64,000 nucleotides of DNA from Calamus simplicifolius (taxonomy: Eukaryota > Streptophyta > Magnoliopsida > Arecales > Arecaceae): contig UESW01004624.1 of assembly GCA_900491605.1 (NCBI GenBank), forward strand, positions 381,036-445,035. Reading direction: 5' to 3'. Shown piece after piece: positions 21,520 through 32,661 of the stretch. Every line of letters starts with the position of its first letter. The first letter of the stretch is position 1. Under the pieces are notes generated by a model. That model worked only from the letters and a program-made list of their open reading frames with translations. It ran no database searches and was not told the origin of the DNA. The position numbers were made by a program, and so were the translations under genes.

Positions 21520-23166
21520 CGAGCCATTTTAGCGCTTAGCTCTTGAACCTTTTCCAAGGCCTTCAATTTGGCCGCCTTATTTTGGTGAAGACCCTCCTTG
21601 AGGTCGTTAATTCGGGACTGTTTATCCCCAACTTCCTGCCGAGACTGATCGAGATCATCGGTGAGCTAAGCAATCTGCTCATTTTGTCATTTCAGCCAAT
21701 TCTCCATATCGACAAATTCCTTATTTAAACCAGCAAGCTGATCCCGCTGCCGCCGGCACTTGTGCTCCTTTTCTTCGAGCTTCATGCTCCAACTATTCTT
21801 CTCCTCAGCATGACTAGCCCTCAGCTGGCCCCATCTCTTATCAAAATGCTGCTGCATAGCATTGACTTTGTCGTCATATTTAGCCTTGATCTGGGACAAC
21901 TCTAGGCAGACTTTATCCGATTGTTTGTGGAAACCCTGGAGCTCTTTGACCTGAACCTCTAATCGAGAGGCCCTTTTGGCTGCAAGTCGGTAAGACTCGC
22001 TCACCCTCTTGAGGTCCGCCCTAGCAAACGCCAGGGCCCCGGAAAGCTGGCTGGTCGAATCCACTCTCGCCCGAAGGTCGGTTGCCTCCTTCTTGGCCTG
22101 AGCACAGGCCCCAGTGGCCAAATTCAAGTGCCAAGTCAACGCCCTTGTGACCAAAGCATTCTGTGAGAAAAACACCAGTAAGAAACCATGGCCCAACCGA
22201 CCGATCAGGAATTACAAACTCGGAACAATAACTTATCCGGGAGATGTAGTTTGAAGCCATCGTCATGAGAGTAGCATTATTGATTTCGGGCAGAAGAAAA
22301 ACATCCTTCGGCGCCCCGAGCCGATCGAAGGCCACCTCAATGATATCCTCGGCGATGGGCTCGCCCGTCAAGGAGCTCCCTCCGGTGCACAAAACGGATT
22401 TCATCAAGGTAGTGAGCATATCATCCACCTCCGGGCTGTGGATAAAAGAGCTCATAGCCGAAGAACTGGCCCGAGGAACTTCGGCTCGAGAAACCATCCG
22501 CTCGGCCTCCTCTGCCAGGACTCTAACCTGCGAGGCCTCGAATGCTTCGGCCCCAACCGAAGGACCCTCGGCCCGAACGTTCCCTTCATTCAACGATTCT
22601 TCTTCTTCTTCTACTGGTGCGTCAACCTCTTCCGCGGCATCCCCGGGAACCACGGGAGAGGGATCCTCAGCGGGAGGAACCACGACCTCCACTAGCCTTT
22701 CAACGGGCGGCTCCACTTGAGCTTCGGCAGCCTCCACTACCTCTCCAGACCCCTCCACCTAAGCAGGGGTCTCTTCCATACGCAGTGGACTCTCCACCAC
22801 CGATAGCTGAAGGACATCTGGCGGAGGGATAGCCGAATGTATCGGCGACATCTCCTCAGCGTTGTCTGATACGATCACTATCTGGAGGGGGGAACCTCTA
22901 CGGCTTTCTCCGAACTTCCCCTGATGGCTTCCTCTGCTATCTCGCCTCCCTCCGACAGGGAGGGCTTATCGGTCATAGCTAGTGTTTCCACTTCCTCCCT
23001 CTTTGAGGCTGAGGAGTGGCGGCCGACACTGTCTTTTTTAAGATCCTTTAAGCGAGACCCGAAGGATGAGCCCTCTTCTCAGACCTATGCTTATCCCCGA
23101 AGCCGGAGCCCTTGTGGCGCTTGCCCAGCTCCCTCCTTATCTGGCCCGCAAACGCGGACCTCTCGG

Positions 23167-23242
23167 CTAAAAACACAGCAGATGTTTAGTTAAACAATGG
23201 CAAGATCATATAAGCGTGTTGACCATTAGAACAGAGACTCAC
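23167..23242 (-). other. Candidate intron in antisense gene 1
   Basis: Minus strand: exon ends ...GACCCTCAGG, donor GTGAGTCTC, acceptor TGTTTTTAG, next exon CCGAGAGGTCC. Joining keeps the frame (CAG GCC GAG AGG). 76 bp, T-rich. Confidence 0.55.
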
Positions 23243-24002
23243 CCTGAGGGTCGACAGAGCTAAGCCCGATGGTAAAAAGGACATCCTCTGCTAACAAGGT
23301 GCTGGCAGAGACCTCCTGACCGCTGCGAAGGATAGCCATATCCCTTTTCTCCTGCCCGCTCAACTCCAAACGCGCCTCCGAATCCTTTACATAACTGGCC
23401 CATCCTTTCAAAAAATCCGAGCCGATGTTTCCTTCAGTAATGAGAAATCGAGACTTTCACCCCTTTATCGAAGAAGGGTTATCCGAAATCATCTTAAATG
23501 ACTTCCGAGGGCCAATGTAGGGCCACTCAGAGCTCCTCCCAGAAACCAGGTTGTAGCAAACTCGAAATAAGGGAAGGGTCACAATCACCCTAATGCGACT
23601 GCACATCGAGATGAACCCGACGAGATTGTGCCAGCTATTCGGAGCCACCATCGTTGGGCATATGTTGTAAAACCTCATCACCTCCTGTATCAACGGGTGA
23701 AGAGGGAGTCGGAGACCTGCCCTCAAGCTCTCCTCAGAGAAGAAACTCCCCGGCTCAACTCGGTTGAAACCCGGTGCTCGGTCCTCGGCACCCATAAGGC
23801 TACATCCAGAGAAACTCTATAATAGCGACGGATCCTATCCAGATCGCCTAGGGTTACCTCAGAAGCAACATCGCTTGGACAACTCATATTGGCTGAACAG
23901 GGGGTAAGATACGAACAGACAAGCAAGGGCACAAAGAGGGAGCGAAAAATCTCTGCAGCAGGGACAAAGGGGTGTTGCAGAAGGAACGCCGACCCAGCCC
24001 TC

Positions 24003-24010
24003 TTTAAATA
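24003..24010 (-). promoter_or_regulatory. TATA-like box of antisense gene 1
   Basis: Minus-strand TATTTAAA followed by GAGGGCTGGG. It lies about 116 bp upstream of ATG 23887. Confidence 0.4.
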
Positions 24011-24514
24011 AACGCTTTAGAAAGAAAGCCCTAGATGCCAAAAATCCCAATACAGGCGCCAAAATAAAGGATTTCCGCCACGTGGAACTTTCGCTATCAC
24101 GGCTTGTTGAAAACGACGCGTTTCCTCCTCGAGTTGCGGCAAAAAATGATGACGAAACAATGGCCCGTTGTTGAGAAAGTATTGAAACATAATTGCCCCA
24201 ACTTTATTGATTTTGATGATTTCCAAAAGCCATGAGTACTTAAAGAAAAATGTGTTTATTTATTGAGCAAAAATTTATTTTGAACAATCAATGAAAATGA
24301 AATTTGATTTAATCAATTTTGAAAAAGTTTCAAGTCAATGTTTAAATTTCAAAAAGAAATTTTATAATTATTTTCAATCAATGAATTCTTGAAACAGTTC
24401 TTGAATCCATGATAAACGTCAATTTTAATGTATTCAAGTCAAATTTATATTTAAAATTTAATTGGGACAAGTTTTAAAGTCAATCAGAACATTTTCTGAT
24501 TTTTGTATCGGTCC

Positions 24515-24805
24515 CGAGCCGACTCAAGGGTTTCCGAGTCGACTCCCCAGTTTGTGATTTCTCGAGTCGACCCTTGGTTTTCAAGAGTCGACCCCTGAAT
24601 TCTGCGAGCCGACTCCTGTCTGTGCGAGCCGACTCCGCTCAAACAACAGAACCCATGTTTTTGAGCACTGAGTCTTTCCGAGTCGACTCCCGACTTTCAG
24701 GAGCCGACACTTTTTTCGCGAGTCGACCCTAATTTTAAAATGTTTCTATTTTGGTAATCGACTCGAGCCGACTCCCTCAAGCTCGAGTCGACTCCGCGAA
24801 ATCTG
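24515..24805 (+). repeat. Cluster of GAGTCGACTC palindromes upstream of the copia TATA box
   Basis: Variants GAGCCGACTC, GAGTCGACTC and GAGTCGACCC recur at irregular 17-40-bp spacing just before the TATA box. The same cluster is in the 3' LTR (33004-33275) and, shorter, inside the element (30826-30975). Confidence 0.85.
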
Positions 24806-24902
24806 GGCGCGATTTTTAACGATGACACATCAGCCCCAACGGTAAGATTTTTGAATAACGGCTATTTTTCCTTGTCTCTAACGGATATATTTTTGCAGAT
24901 TC

Positions 24903-24910
24903 TATAAATA
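24903..24910 (+). promoter_or_regulatory. TATA box of copia C 5' LTR
   Basis: TATAAATA within TCTATAAATAGAGGAG. The 3' LTR copy is at 33388-33395. Confidence 0.8.
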
Positions 24911-25806
24911 GAGGAGTTCTTTTCAAATCAAAAACCCAGAGAAAATCAAAAAGAGAGAAAAGAATATCATTTGAAAAGAGGGAAAAACAGAGCATATTGG
25001 AAAAATCTTTAGCTCAAAGAAGAGTGATTCAAAAGGAGTGAAATCCAAGTGAAGATTCGTCTACTCCTCTCATCAATCCACAAAGCAGAAGAAAATCCAA
25101 GTGCGTTTCAAAGGTCAAATCGGAGGATTTTCAAAAGAGGAAAAAGCTTCATCTCAACTCCAAAGTCTTCAACGGTCAAGAATCTAGCTGAGGCGTGATT
25201 CAACACTTCTAGAGGAGTTGAAGAGAAGAAGGAAGAAAGCCCAAGCATCACCATCTGCAAATCAGGCTTTTCTAACCTTTTATACTTCATTTGTATATTT
25301 GCTCAAGGGGAGCACTTTATTGTTCAAAACTATATTTTATTTGTTTGCTGATTCAATCAGTGGATTGAATTAGTGGAGGTTGGTATACCTCGTTGCAAGC
25401 CGGAGTGCTTGTGTTGGGTTAGTTGTGAGCCCTGAAAAACAACGTGTAGGGTTTTGTGCTGGTAAGCCCGAGTTAAAACCAGCTGGGTTCGTTGTGCACC
25501 CGGAAAACAACAAGTTTGAGTTGTGAGCTTGGAAAACAACTCGGCTGTAATCTAGAGAGATTATAGTGTGGACCCAAGTGAATCTTGGGAGTGGACGTAG
25601 GTGCTGGTTGCGCCGAACCACTATAAAATTATCTTGTGTTTGCCGTGCCTATTTTCTCTCTCTATCTCTCTTATTTGCTTGTTATTGCTTATTAGTTAGC
25701 CTCTCACTTGCACATCTTGCTAACTAATCAATTAAAGTTAAAAAGTCTTAAATTTTTAAGAACCCAATTCACCCCCCCCTCTTGGGTTGCCATCTGGGCC
25801 AACAAT

Positions 25807-25818
25807 TGGTATCAGAGC
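25807..25818 (+). other. Primer-binding site of copia C
   Basis: TGGTATCAGAGC, complementary to the 3' end of initiator methionine tRNA. It starts two bases after the LTR end. Confidence 0.9.
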
Positions 25819-25867
25819 AAGTGCTCATTTAGAATTTGATCTCACGATCAAGGGCTAAAGATCCATA

Positions 25868-27440
25868 TGGCAACACAAATTGGTTCAAGTTTTGCTGAAG
25901 GTCATTCTACGAATAGACCTCCTTTTTTAATGGAACCAACTATTCTATTGGAAAGCTAGAATGAGGATATTCATTCAAGCTTCTGATATGAATTTGGGGT
26001 GTAATAATAATGGACCTAGTACACCCACACACCTTATTGATGGCACTATTGTTCCTAAACCCGAAAGGGATTGGAATGATAATGATAGGAGAATGGCACA
26101 ACTAAATGCTAAAGCCATTAATATTTATATTGTTCCTTAGACTCAAATGAATTCAACCGAATCTCAACTTGTAATTCCGCAAAAGAAATTTGGGATAGGT
26201 TGGAAATTACTCATGAAGGAACAAACCAAGTAAAGGAATCAAAAATAAATATTTTGGTTCATAAATATGAATTGTTTACAATGGAACAAACTGAAACCAT
26301 CACATGCATGTTCACTAGATTTACTGATATTGTGAATGGTTTGAAAAGTCTTGGTAAATTTATTCTAATGCTGATCTTGTGCGTAAAATTCTTAGGTCAC
26401 TACCAAGATCGTGGGAAGCAAAAGTCACTGCCATCCAAGAAGCAAAGGACCTCAATGCACTACCTTTAGAGGAGCTTCTAGGATCCTTAATGACCCACGA
26501 GCTTCAATGAAGCAGCATGTTGAGGAGGAAACAAAAAGAAGAAAACCTTGCCCTCAAACTGCAGAAATGGAAGAGAGCAGCAGTGAAAGAATGATGATGA
26601 TGATGAGGACTGCTCTCTTGGCCAAAAATTCAGAAGGTTTATGAGAAAAAGGCCCTTCCATAAAAAGAAATTTGGAGCAAGATTTGAAGGAGAAAAGATA
26701 AGAAAGAAAAAGGAGAAAGAAAAGAAAAAGAGCCCTTAGTATGTTATGAGTGCAAAAAGCCAGGGCACTTTAGTATGACTGTCCTTTACTGAAAAAGGCC
26801 TACAAGAAAAAGAAGAAAGCTACATGGCAACATGGTCTGATGAATCTTCCTCCGGAAGAAGATGAGCAAAAGGAAGTTGCCAATATTTGCTTCATGGCCA
26901 ACGACGACGACAACGACAATGAGGTAAGTTCTGAAAACTCAATGATGATTTTACATTTGATGAAATGTTTGAGGCTTTCAATGAACTTATGATTGATTTT
27001 AAATCCTTAAAAAAAAGTATAAGTTTTTGAAAAATGACAATATTAGTTTAGCTAAAAGTAAAAATGAATTAGCTTTAGAAGTTAAGATTAAAATGAAAAA
27101 GAAGAACTTAAAGAAAAGAAGATTTTTCAAAGAAAAGATTTATTAAAATCTGAAACTAAAAATCTAATTAAAGAAAAAGAATCAATCTCTAAAGAAAATG
27201 ACTCTCTTAAGAAAGATGTTAAAAAATATAAAGACATTGTTGAGAAATTCACTTAAGTTCAACTAAACTTAACATGATCCTAGATAGTCAAAAAGCTGTT
27301 TTTGACAAAGCTGGTTTAGGATATAACACATTAAGAAACAGAAATCTTAAAGAATATTTTTGTAAAAGCCAACCAAAGTAATATAACTTGTTTTAAATGT
27401 AATGAAAAAGGTCATAAATCCTTTGAATGCAAAACGTTAA
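25868..27440 (+). pseudogene. Copia C gag
   Basis: Starts MATQIGSSFAEGHSTNRPPF. In shifting frames it continues with DRLEITHEGTNQVKESKINI, HKYELFTMEQTETIT and MFTRFTDIVNGLKSLGK (typical UBN2-type copia gag), LPRSWEAKVTAIQEAKDLN, and a Glu-rich and Lys-rich region. The first zinc knuckle, near 26740, is damaged (CYECKKPGHF without the last Cys). A second near 27394-27430 is intact (CFKCNEKGHKSFEC). A Lys/Asn-rich coiled-coil-like stretch lies between them. Many frameshifts. Gag would assemble the particle. Confidence 0.8.
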
Positions 27441-27552
27441 TAACAAAAAGTTAAATATTAAAAGCTAAGAAAATATGGGTTCCGAAAGGAACAATTTTTA
27501 TTGCTGCTAACCATGAAGGACCCAAGAAAGCTTGGGTACCTAAGCATAAAGT

Positions 27553-30500
27553 TTGATTATATTGCAGGAATGTCTTGTAGCCAAAAGATCAAAGAAAAAG
27601 TGGTACCTTGATAGTGGCTGCTCAAGACATATGACGGGTGACAAAGATGAATTCATCACCCTGGAAGAAAAGAAAGGTGGAGTTGTGACGTTTGGCGACA
27701 ACGGTAAAGGTCAAATTATGGGCCTTGGTAAAGTTCGCATAACTCCATCTATATTTATTGATAATGTACTTTATGTTAATGGTTTGAAGCATAATCTAAT
27801 TAGCATAAGTCAATTATGTGATAAAAATTTAATGTTTCATTTAAATCTTCTATATGCACTGTAACTAATTCTATTGATGATAGCATTGTATTTACTGGTT
27901 ATAGACATGGCAATGTTTACTTAGTTGACTAGAAAAATTATCTTTGAGTGATCATTGCTTAATTGCTGACAATGCTAACATAAATGAAATTAGTTGGTTG
28001 TGGCATCGTAGATTAGGTCATGCAAGCACACACCTTATTTCAAAACTAATTAAAATGGATTTAGTTAAAGGATTACCTAAACTAGATTTTGAAAATAATA
28101 AAATATGTGATGCATGTCAATTTGGAAAACAAACTAGAAGTTCTTTTAAATCTAAAAACATTGTTTCAACTTCTAGGGCTTTAGAGCTACTTCACATGGA
28201 CCTTTTTGGACCAACTAGAACCACAAGTCTAGGAGGAAAGAAATATGGTCTAGTGATTGTAGATGATTATTCTAGATATACTTGGGTAATGTTTTTAGCT
28301 CACAAAGATGAGACTTTCTCGATATTCCTGAAATTCTTCAAGAAAGTCACAAATGAGAAAAACACTACTATAGTATCTCTAAGAAGTGATCATGGAACAG
28401 AATTTGAAAATCACCTATTTGAAAATTTCTGCACTGAAAATGGAATTAATCATAATTTTTCAGCCCCTAGGACTCCACAACAAAATGGTGTAGTTGAAAG
28501 AAAAAATAGGACTAGAAGACATGGCCCGTACCATGCTATGTGAAAGCAACTTACCAAAGTATTTTTGGGCGGAAGCAATTAACACAGCATGTTACATCTT
28601 AAACAGAGCTTTAATAAGACCAATATTAAAGAAAACACCTTATGAATTATGGAATGAAAGAAAACCATATAAATACTTTCATGCATTTGGATGTAAATGT
28701 TTCATTCATAATAATGGTAAAAACAACTTAGGAAAATTTGATGCTAAATCTGATGAAGGAATTTAGGTTATTCAACAACTAGTAAGGCATATAGAATCTT
28801 TAACAAGAAAACCTTAGTAGTTGAAGAATCCATTCATGTAGTTTTTGATGAATCTTTAGCAACTGGATCTGAAAAGATTGATGATGAGGAAGATACAAAC
28901 ATAATTGAAAAAGATCTTGAAAAACTTAATATTGAAGTATCTTCTGATCATGAACAAGAGCTAAAGATGATGATTCACATAAGGACGATGATGTCAATAT
29001 TGATCATAATGATGTAGATCTTCCAAGAGACTGGAGATATGCTCATAGTCATCCTAAGGAATTGATTATAGGCGATCCATCTCAAGGAATAAGGACTAGA
29101 TCATACATGAGAAATATTAGTAATCATCTTGCATTTGTATCACAAATTGAACCTAAAACTATAGAAGAAGCTGAAAAAGATAATAATTGGATGTTAGCTA
29201 TGCAAGAAGAACTAAATCAATTTACAAGAAATAATGTTTGGACCTTAGTTGAAAGACCTAAAAATCATTCAGTAATAGGATCAAAATGGATTTATAGAAA
29301 TAAACTAGATGAAAATGGCATTGTAATTAGAAACAAAGCTAGATTGGTTGCTAAAGGATATAATCAAGAGAAGGTATTGATTTTGATGAAACCTTTGCAC
29401 CTGTAGCTAGATTAGAAGCCATTAGGCTATTACTTGCATTTGCATGTCATATGAACATTAACTTATTTCAAATGGATGTAAAAAGCGCATTTTTAAATGG
29501 ATTTATTAATGAAGAAGTTTATGTAGAACAACCACCAGGTTTTGAAGATCACGAGTTTTCAAATCACGTTTTTAAATTGCACAAAGCTTTATATGGTTTG
29601 AAACAAGCACCTAGAGCTTGGTATGATAGGTTAAGTAAATTCTTAATAGAAAATGATTTTACAAGAGGAAATGTTGATAAAACTTTGTTTTTGAAAAGAA
29701 AAGTAAAGATTTACTTGTAGTACAAATATACGTAGATGACATTATTTTTGGTGCTACTAACGATTCTCTTTGTCAAGAATTTGCAAAGTTGATGCAGGGA
29801 GAATTCGAGATGAGCATGATGGGAGAACTCAACTTCTTCCTTGGACTCCAGATCAAACAAAGCAAAGAGGGAATCTTTATCAACCAAACCAAATACACAA
29901 GAGAACTACTCAAAAAGTTTGGTATGGAAACAATGAAACCCCTCGGAACTCCAATGAGTCCTTCATGCAAGCTGGACAAAGATGAAGAAGGTAAAAAGGT
30001 TGACAAAAGTATTATCGAGGTATAATCGGATCCCTTCTTTATTTAACAGCAAGTAGACCAGATATCATGTTTTCAGTATGTTTATGTGCTAGATTTCAAT
30101 CTGAACCTAAAGAATCACATTTAATAGCTGTTAAAAGAATTTTAAGATATCTAAATGGAACTAAAAATGTAGGTTTATGGTATTCTAGAGACTCCACATT
30201 AAACCTAATTGCATATTCAGATTCTGATTATGCTGGATGTAAATTAGATAGAAAAAGCACAAGTGGTGCATGCCAATTCTTAGGTAGTAACTTAATCACA
30301 TGGTTTAGCAAAAAGCAAAATTCAGTTGCATTATCAACTACTGAAGCTGAATATGTAGCAGCTGGAAGTTGCTGTGCGCAAATCCTATGGATTAAGCGAC
30401 AACTTGAAGACTATGGTATCACACTTGATAAAACACCCATAAGATGTGATAACACTAGCGCAATCAACTTAACTAAAAATCCAATTCAACATTCAAGAAC

Positions 30501-30674
30501 AAAACACATAGAAATTAGATATCATTTTATAAGGGAACATGTAGCTAATGATGAAATTTGTTAGATTATGTAAACACTGAAGAACAATTAGCTGACATAT
30601 TCACTAAACCTTTAAATGAAGAAAGATTTTGTTATCTTAGAGGAGAGTTAGGAATTTGTAATCCTTTTGAATGA
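27553..30674 (+). pseudogene. Copia C pol: PR, integrase, RT, RNase H
   Basis: Protease-like WYLDSGCSRHMTGD (27600). GAG-pre-integrase WLWHRRLGHAS with CDACQFGKQTRS (zinc finger, 27990-28140). Integrase core: ELLHMDLFGPTRT, VDDYSRYTWV, LRSDHGTEFEN, PQQNGVVERKNRT, interrupted by a frameshift near 28515. RT: KWIYRNKLDENGIV, ARLVAKGYNQ, FQMDVKSAFLNGFINEEVYV, LYGLKQAPRAWY, and the catalytic YVDDIIFG in another frame near 29730. RNase H: VKRILRYLNGTKNVGLWYS, YSDSDYAGCKLDRKST, STTEAEYVAAGSCCAQ, and the end LADIFTKPLNEERF. Stop near 30672-30674. At least five frameshifts or stops. Confidence 0.9.
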
Positions 30675-30825
30675 ATTTGAAATAAGGAAATTTATCTAAA
30701 TTCTTCAATTTGATCTTAAGGAAATCTTATCTAGAATTCATATCTAATTGATACTCAAAATGATTTTTATCAATTTTGATCAATTCCGGATTTCTGAATT
30801 TCATTTTTTTCTGAAATTTGTCCGG

Positions 30826-30975
30826 GAGCCGACTCGAGAGTATCGGAGTCGACTCGAGTTTCTGCTGAAACTCAGGAGTCGACCCCTCTTCTGCGCGAGT
30901 CGACTCGAGTCGTGTCTGTGAGTCGACCCCATTTGCGCGAGACTCGATGGTCCCAAATTTATTAGGGCAGAGTCG
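30826..30975 (+). repeat. Internal copy of the GAGTCGACTC cluster
   Basis: About six GAGCCGACTC/GAGTCGACTC/GAGTCGACCC motifs in 150 bp between the pol stop and the post-pol ORF, matching the LTR cluster in motif but not in flanking sequence. Confidence 0.8.
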
Positions 30976-31028
30976 ACTCCGGCAATCCTTCAAAATCAAA
31001 ACCTTCCAAACCTTCCAAAACCAAAAGA

Positions 31029-32280
31029 AATGGCCCCCAAAACCGGTGTGCGGCCGGAAGAGGAAGCGACCGTCGATCCGCGAGCCTTCTCCGGATCCCT
31101 TCGCTTCCTCCTCTCCTGCTCTACTCCCCAGGTAGATCTTTAGCCATAGGATTGTAACCACGGAAGGAAAGTGGATTTCGAATTGTTTGAGAATGAGGGA
31201 TTTCATTGTTGGTAGACAATCGAGATGGGATTTGAGAATATTTGTTCTTTGGATTGCCCACCTATCCCTGCTTTGGTAAAGAATTTTACAAGAATTTGTC
31301 TAGAGGAGATGATGGCCTTGTAGCAAGGTTAGAGGCATTGGTCTTACATCATTCTTTCTAGACTTTTGAAGTTACCCTTATCTGGACCTTTGCCCAGAAG
31401 ATAGGTCTCCTGCTCTCAGATTATTGAACCGAAACTTTGAGGGATTTGAAGAAGTCTTTGCTAGTCAACTACCATTGGAATTAAGATTTTCACAATATTT
31501 GCAGCAGGATCTTTTCCCAAGACAGGCCGATTTGACTATGTTTCTGAACGAGATATCTTTGTCATGGATGCATTGTACTGGGAAACCCATCAATCTACCT
31601 AGGATGATATTGGTATATTGCAGACTGTGGCGGGAAAAGAAATCAGTTGCCCTATGGCATGGTTTGACTAAATTATTTCTTAGCCAAGGGATTGTGTTCA
31701 GTGATTGTGAGCCAAAGAAGAATTAAGACATACAGATTATTATACTTGGCTACAATTCATCGCATGGGGTTTATTAAGAAAAATGGAAGTTGGGAAAGAA
31801 AGACTGACAGAGATAGAGCTAGATGCAGAGGCAGACCTTCAAGACATCATTCACCTGAGCCTCCGAGCCCTTCTGCTTCTGCTCCTGCTCCCCCCGCTCC
31901 ACTCAAGTCTTCATTTTCTGCTAGTTTTTCTGATCAACAACTTATCAATTCAAGTCTGAGTTATGATCAAGAAAAGATTAAAGATGAATTTAGATAAGTT
32001 TATGAATTTAAAAGAATTTTATTCTCTCATGATCGTTTCATTGAGTCTACTCTCAGCTCATCTTCCGGTTCCTTAAGTGAAAATTTAAAGAATATCTTTG
32101 GAGAACTTAAGGACATCTGCGGTGATCGGAGACTTACTCAAATGCAACGCAGAGCTTCAAGAAAAATTCTCTGCTTGCACTTTGTTGATGAAAAACTCAA
32201 AGACTATGTAAACTTCAATGTGAAGGAATGAAGCAAATTGTAGATCATTTGAATAGAATTGTAAGAAATTTTTAAGTTTT
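31029..32280 (+). pseudogene. Post-pol ORF region of copia C (env position, unknown function)
   Basis: ATG at about 31029 starts MAPKTGVRPEEEATVDPRAF. Fragments in different frames follow: NRNFEGFEEVFASQLPLEL, RFSQYLQQDLFPR, then GRFDYVSERDIFVMDALYWE (frame 2 near 31530) and HRMGFIKKNGSWERK. A Pro/Ser/Ala-rich stretch (31850-31920) and a charged tail come last. This resembles the 'putative plant transposon protein' type ORF found after pol in large plant elements, but I assign the family only loosely. It has several stops. It does not show a clear signal peptide plus transmembrane pair that would support an envelope protein. Confidence 0.5.
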
Positions 32281-32464
32281 AGATTTTCAATCCTTTTAAT
32301 GTACTGAAGTTTTTTTATGTACTTTCATTTTGAAGTAATGAGAAATTTGATGTATTAGACTTTAATGGAATTCTTAATTGATTAAATGTATTTCCTTAAT
32401 TTCAATGAATGAATGAAAAAAATTAGTTTAATGAAAATGCCTAATCTCAACCTTTTTGTTGATT

Positions 32465-32661
32465 ACAAAAAAGGGGGAGAGATTTTATAGTTTTATAATT
32501 GAGAAAATAAGTAATCAATGAGATAAAAATTTGATATTTATTTAAGTTTCATAGGGGGAGCTACCTCATTGAGGGGGAGCCTTTCCAACTATGAAAACAA
32601 AATTTTTTCAATTAATAATGCATATACTCAATGTTTTTGTCATCATCAAAAAGGGGGAGAT
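32465..32661 (+). other. Repeated polypurine tracts before the copia 3' LTR
   Basis: G-runs AAAAAAGGGGGAGAG (about 32467), ATAGGGGGAGC (32551), GAGGGGGAGC (32571) and the terminal AAAAAGGGGGAGA (32648-32660) that abuts the LTR. One is needed to prime plus-strand DNA. Extra tracts are a known Sirevirus trait. Confidence 0.75.

Larger units (their letters stand above)
20956..23887 (-). pseudogene. Antisense gene 1 of gypsy B: Transposase_28-like domain plus coiled coil, candidate introns
   Basis: From ATG at 23887 (MSCPSDVASEVTLGDLDRIR) the minus strand encodes, after a frame change near 23760, LPLHPLIQEVMRFYNICPTM and VAPNSWHNLVGFISMCSRI. That is the pattern of the plant 'putative gypsy type transposon' domain (Pfam PF04195) known from Tat antisense ORFs. 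SRFLITEGNIGSDFLKGWAS and ELSGQEKRDMAIL follow. An acidic Pro/Glu linker runs 22760-22600. A long coiled coil runs 22160-21540 (KKEATDLRARVDSTSQLSG, ASRLEVQVKELQGFHKQSD). The end resembles EEEYEDVSDVDLEAILGPNE in a shifted frame near 21100. Candidate introns are 23167-23242, 22161-22215 and 21431-21519. Several stops and frameshifts make it a pseudogene. The molecular function of this family is unknown. Confidence 0.7.
24169..25804 (+). mobile_element. 5' LTR of copia C
   Basis: Contains about eleven GAGTCGACTC/GAGCCGACTC-type motifs (24515-24805), a TATA box TATAAATA at 24903-24910 and a C-run CACCCCCCCCTCTTGGG near the end. Confidence 0.95.

Noticed and set aside
22265..22832. Plus-strand Ser/Pro-rich ORFs
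   Set aside because: Shadows of the acidic linker of the antisense gene.
23457..23795. Independent host gene on the minus strand
   Set aside because: Its motif belongs to the antisense ORF of Tat elements and it lies within gypsy B.
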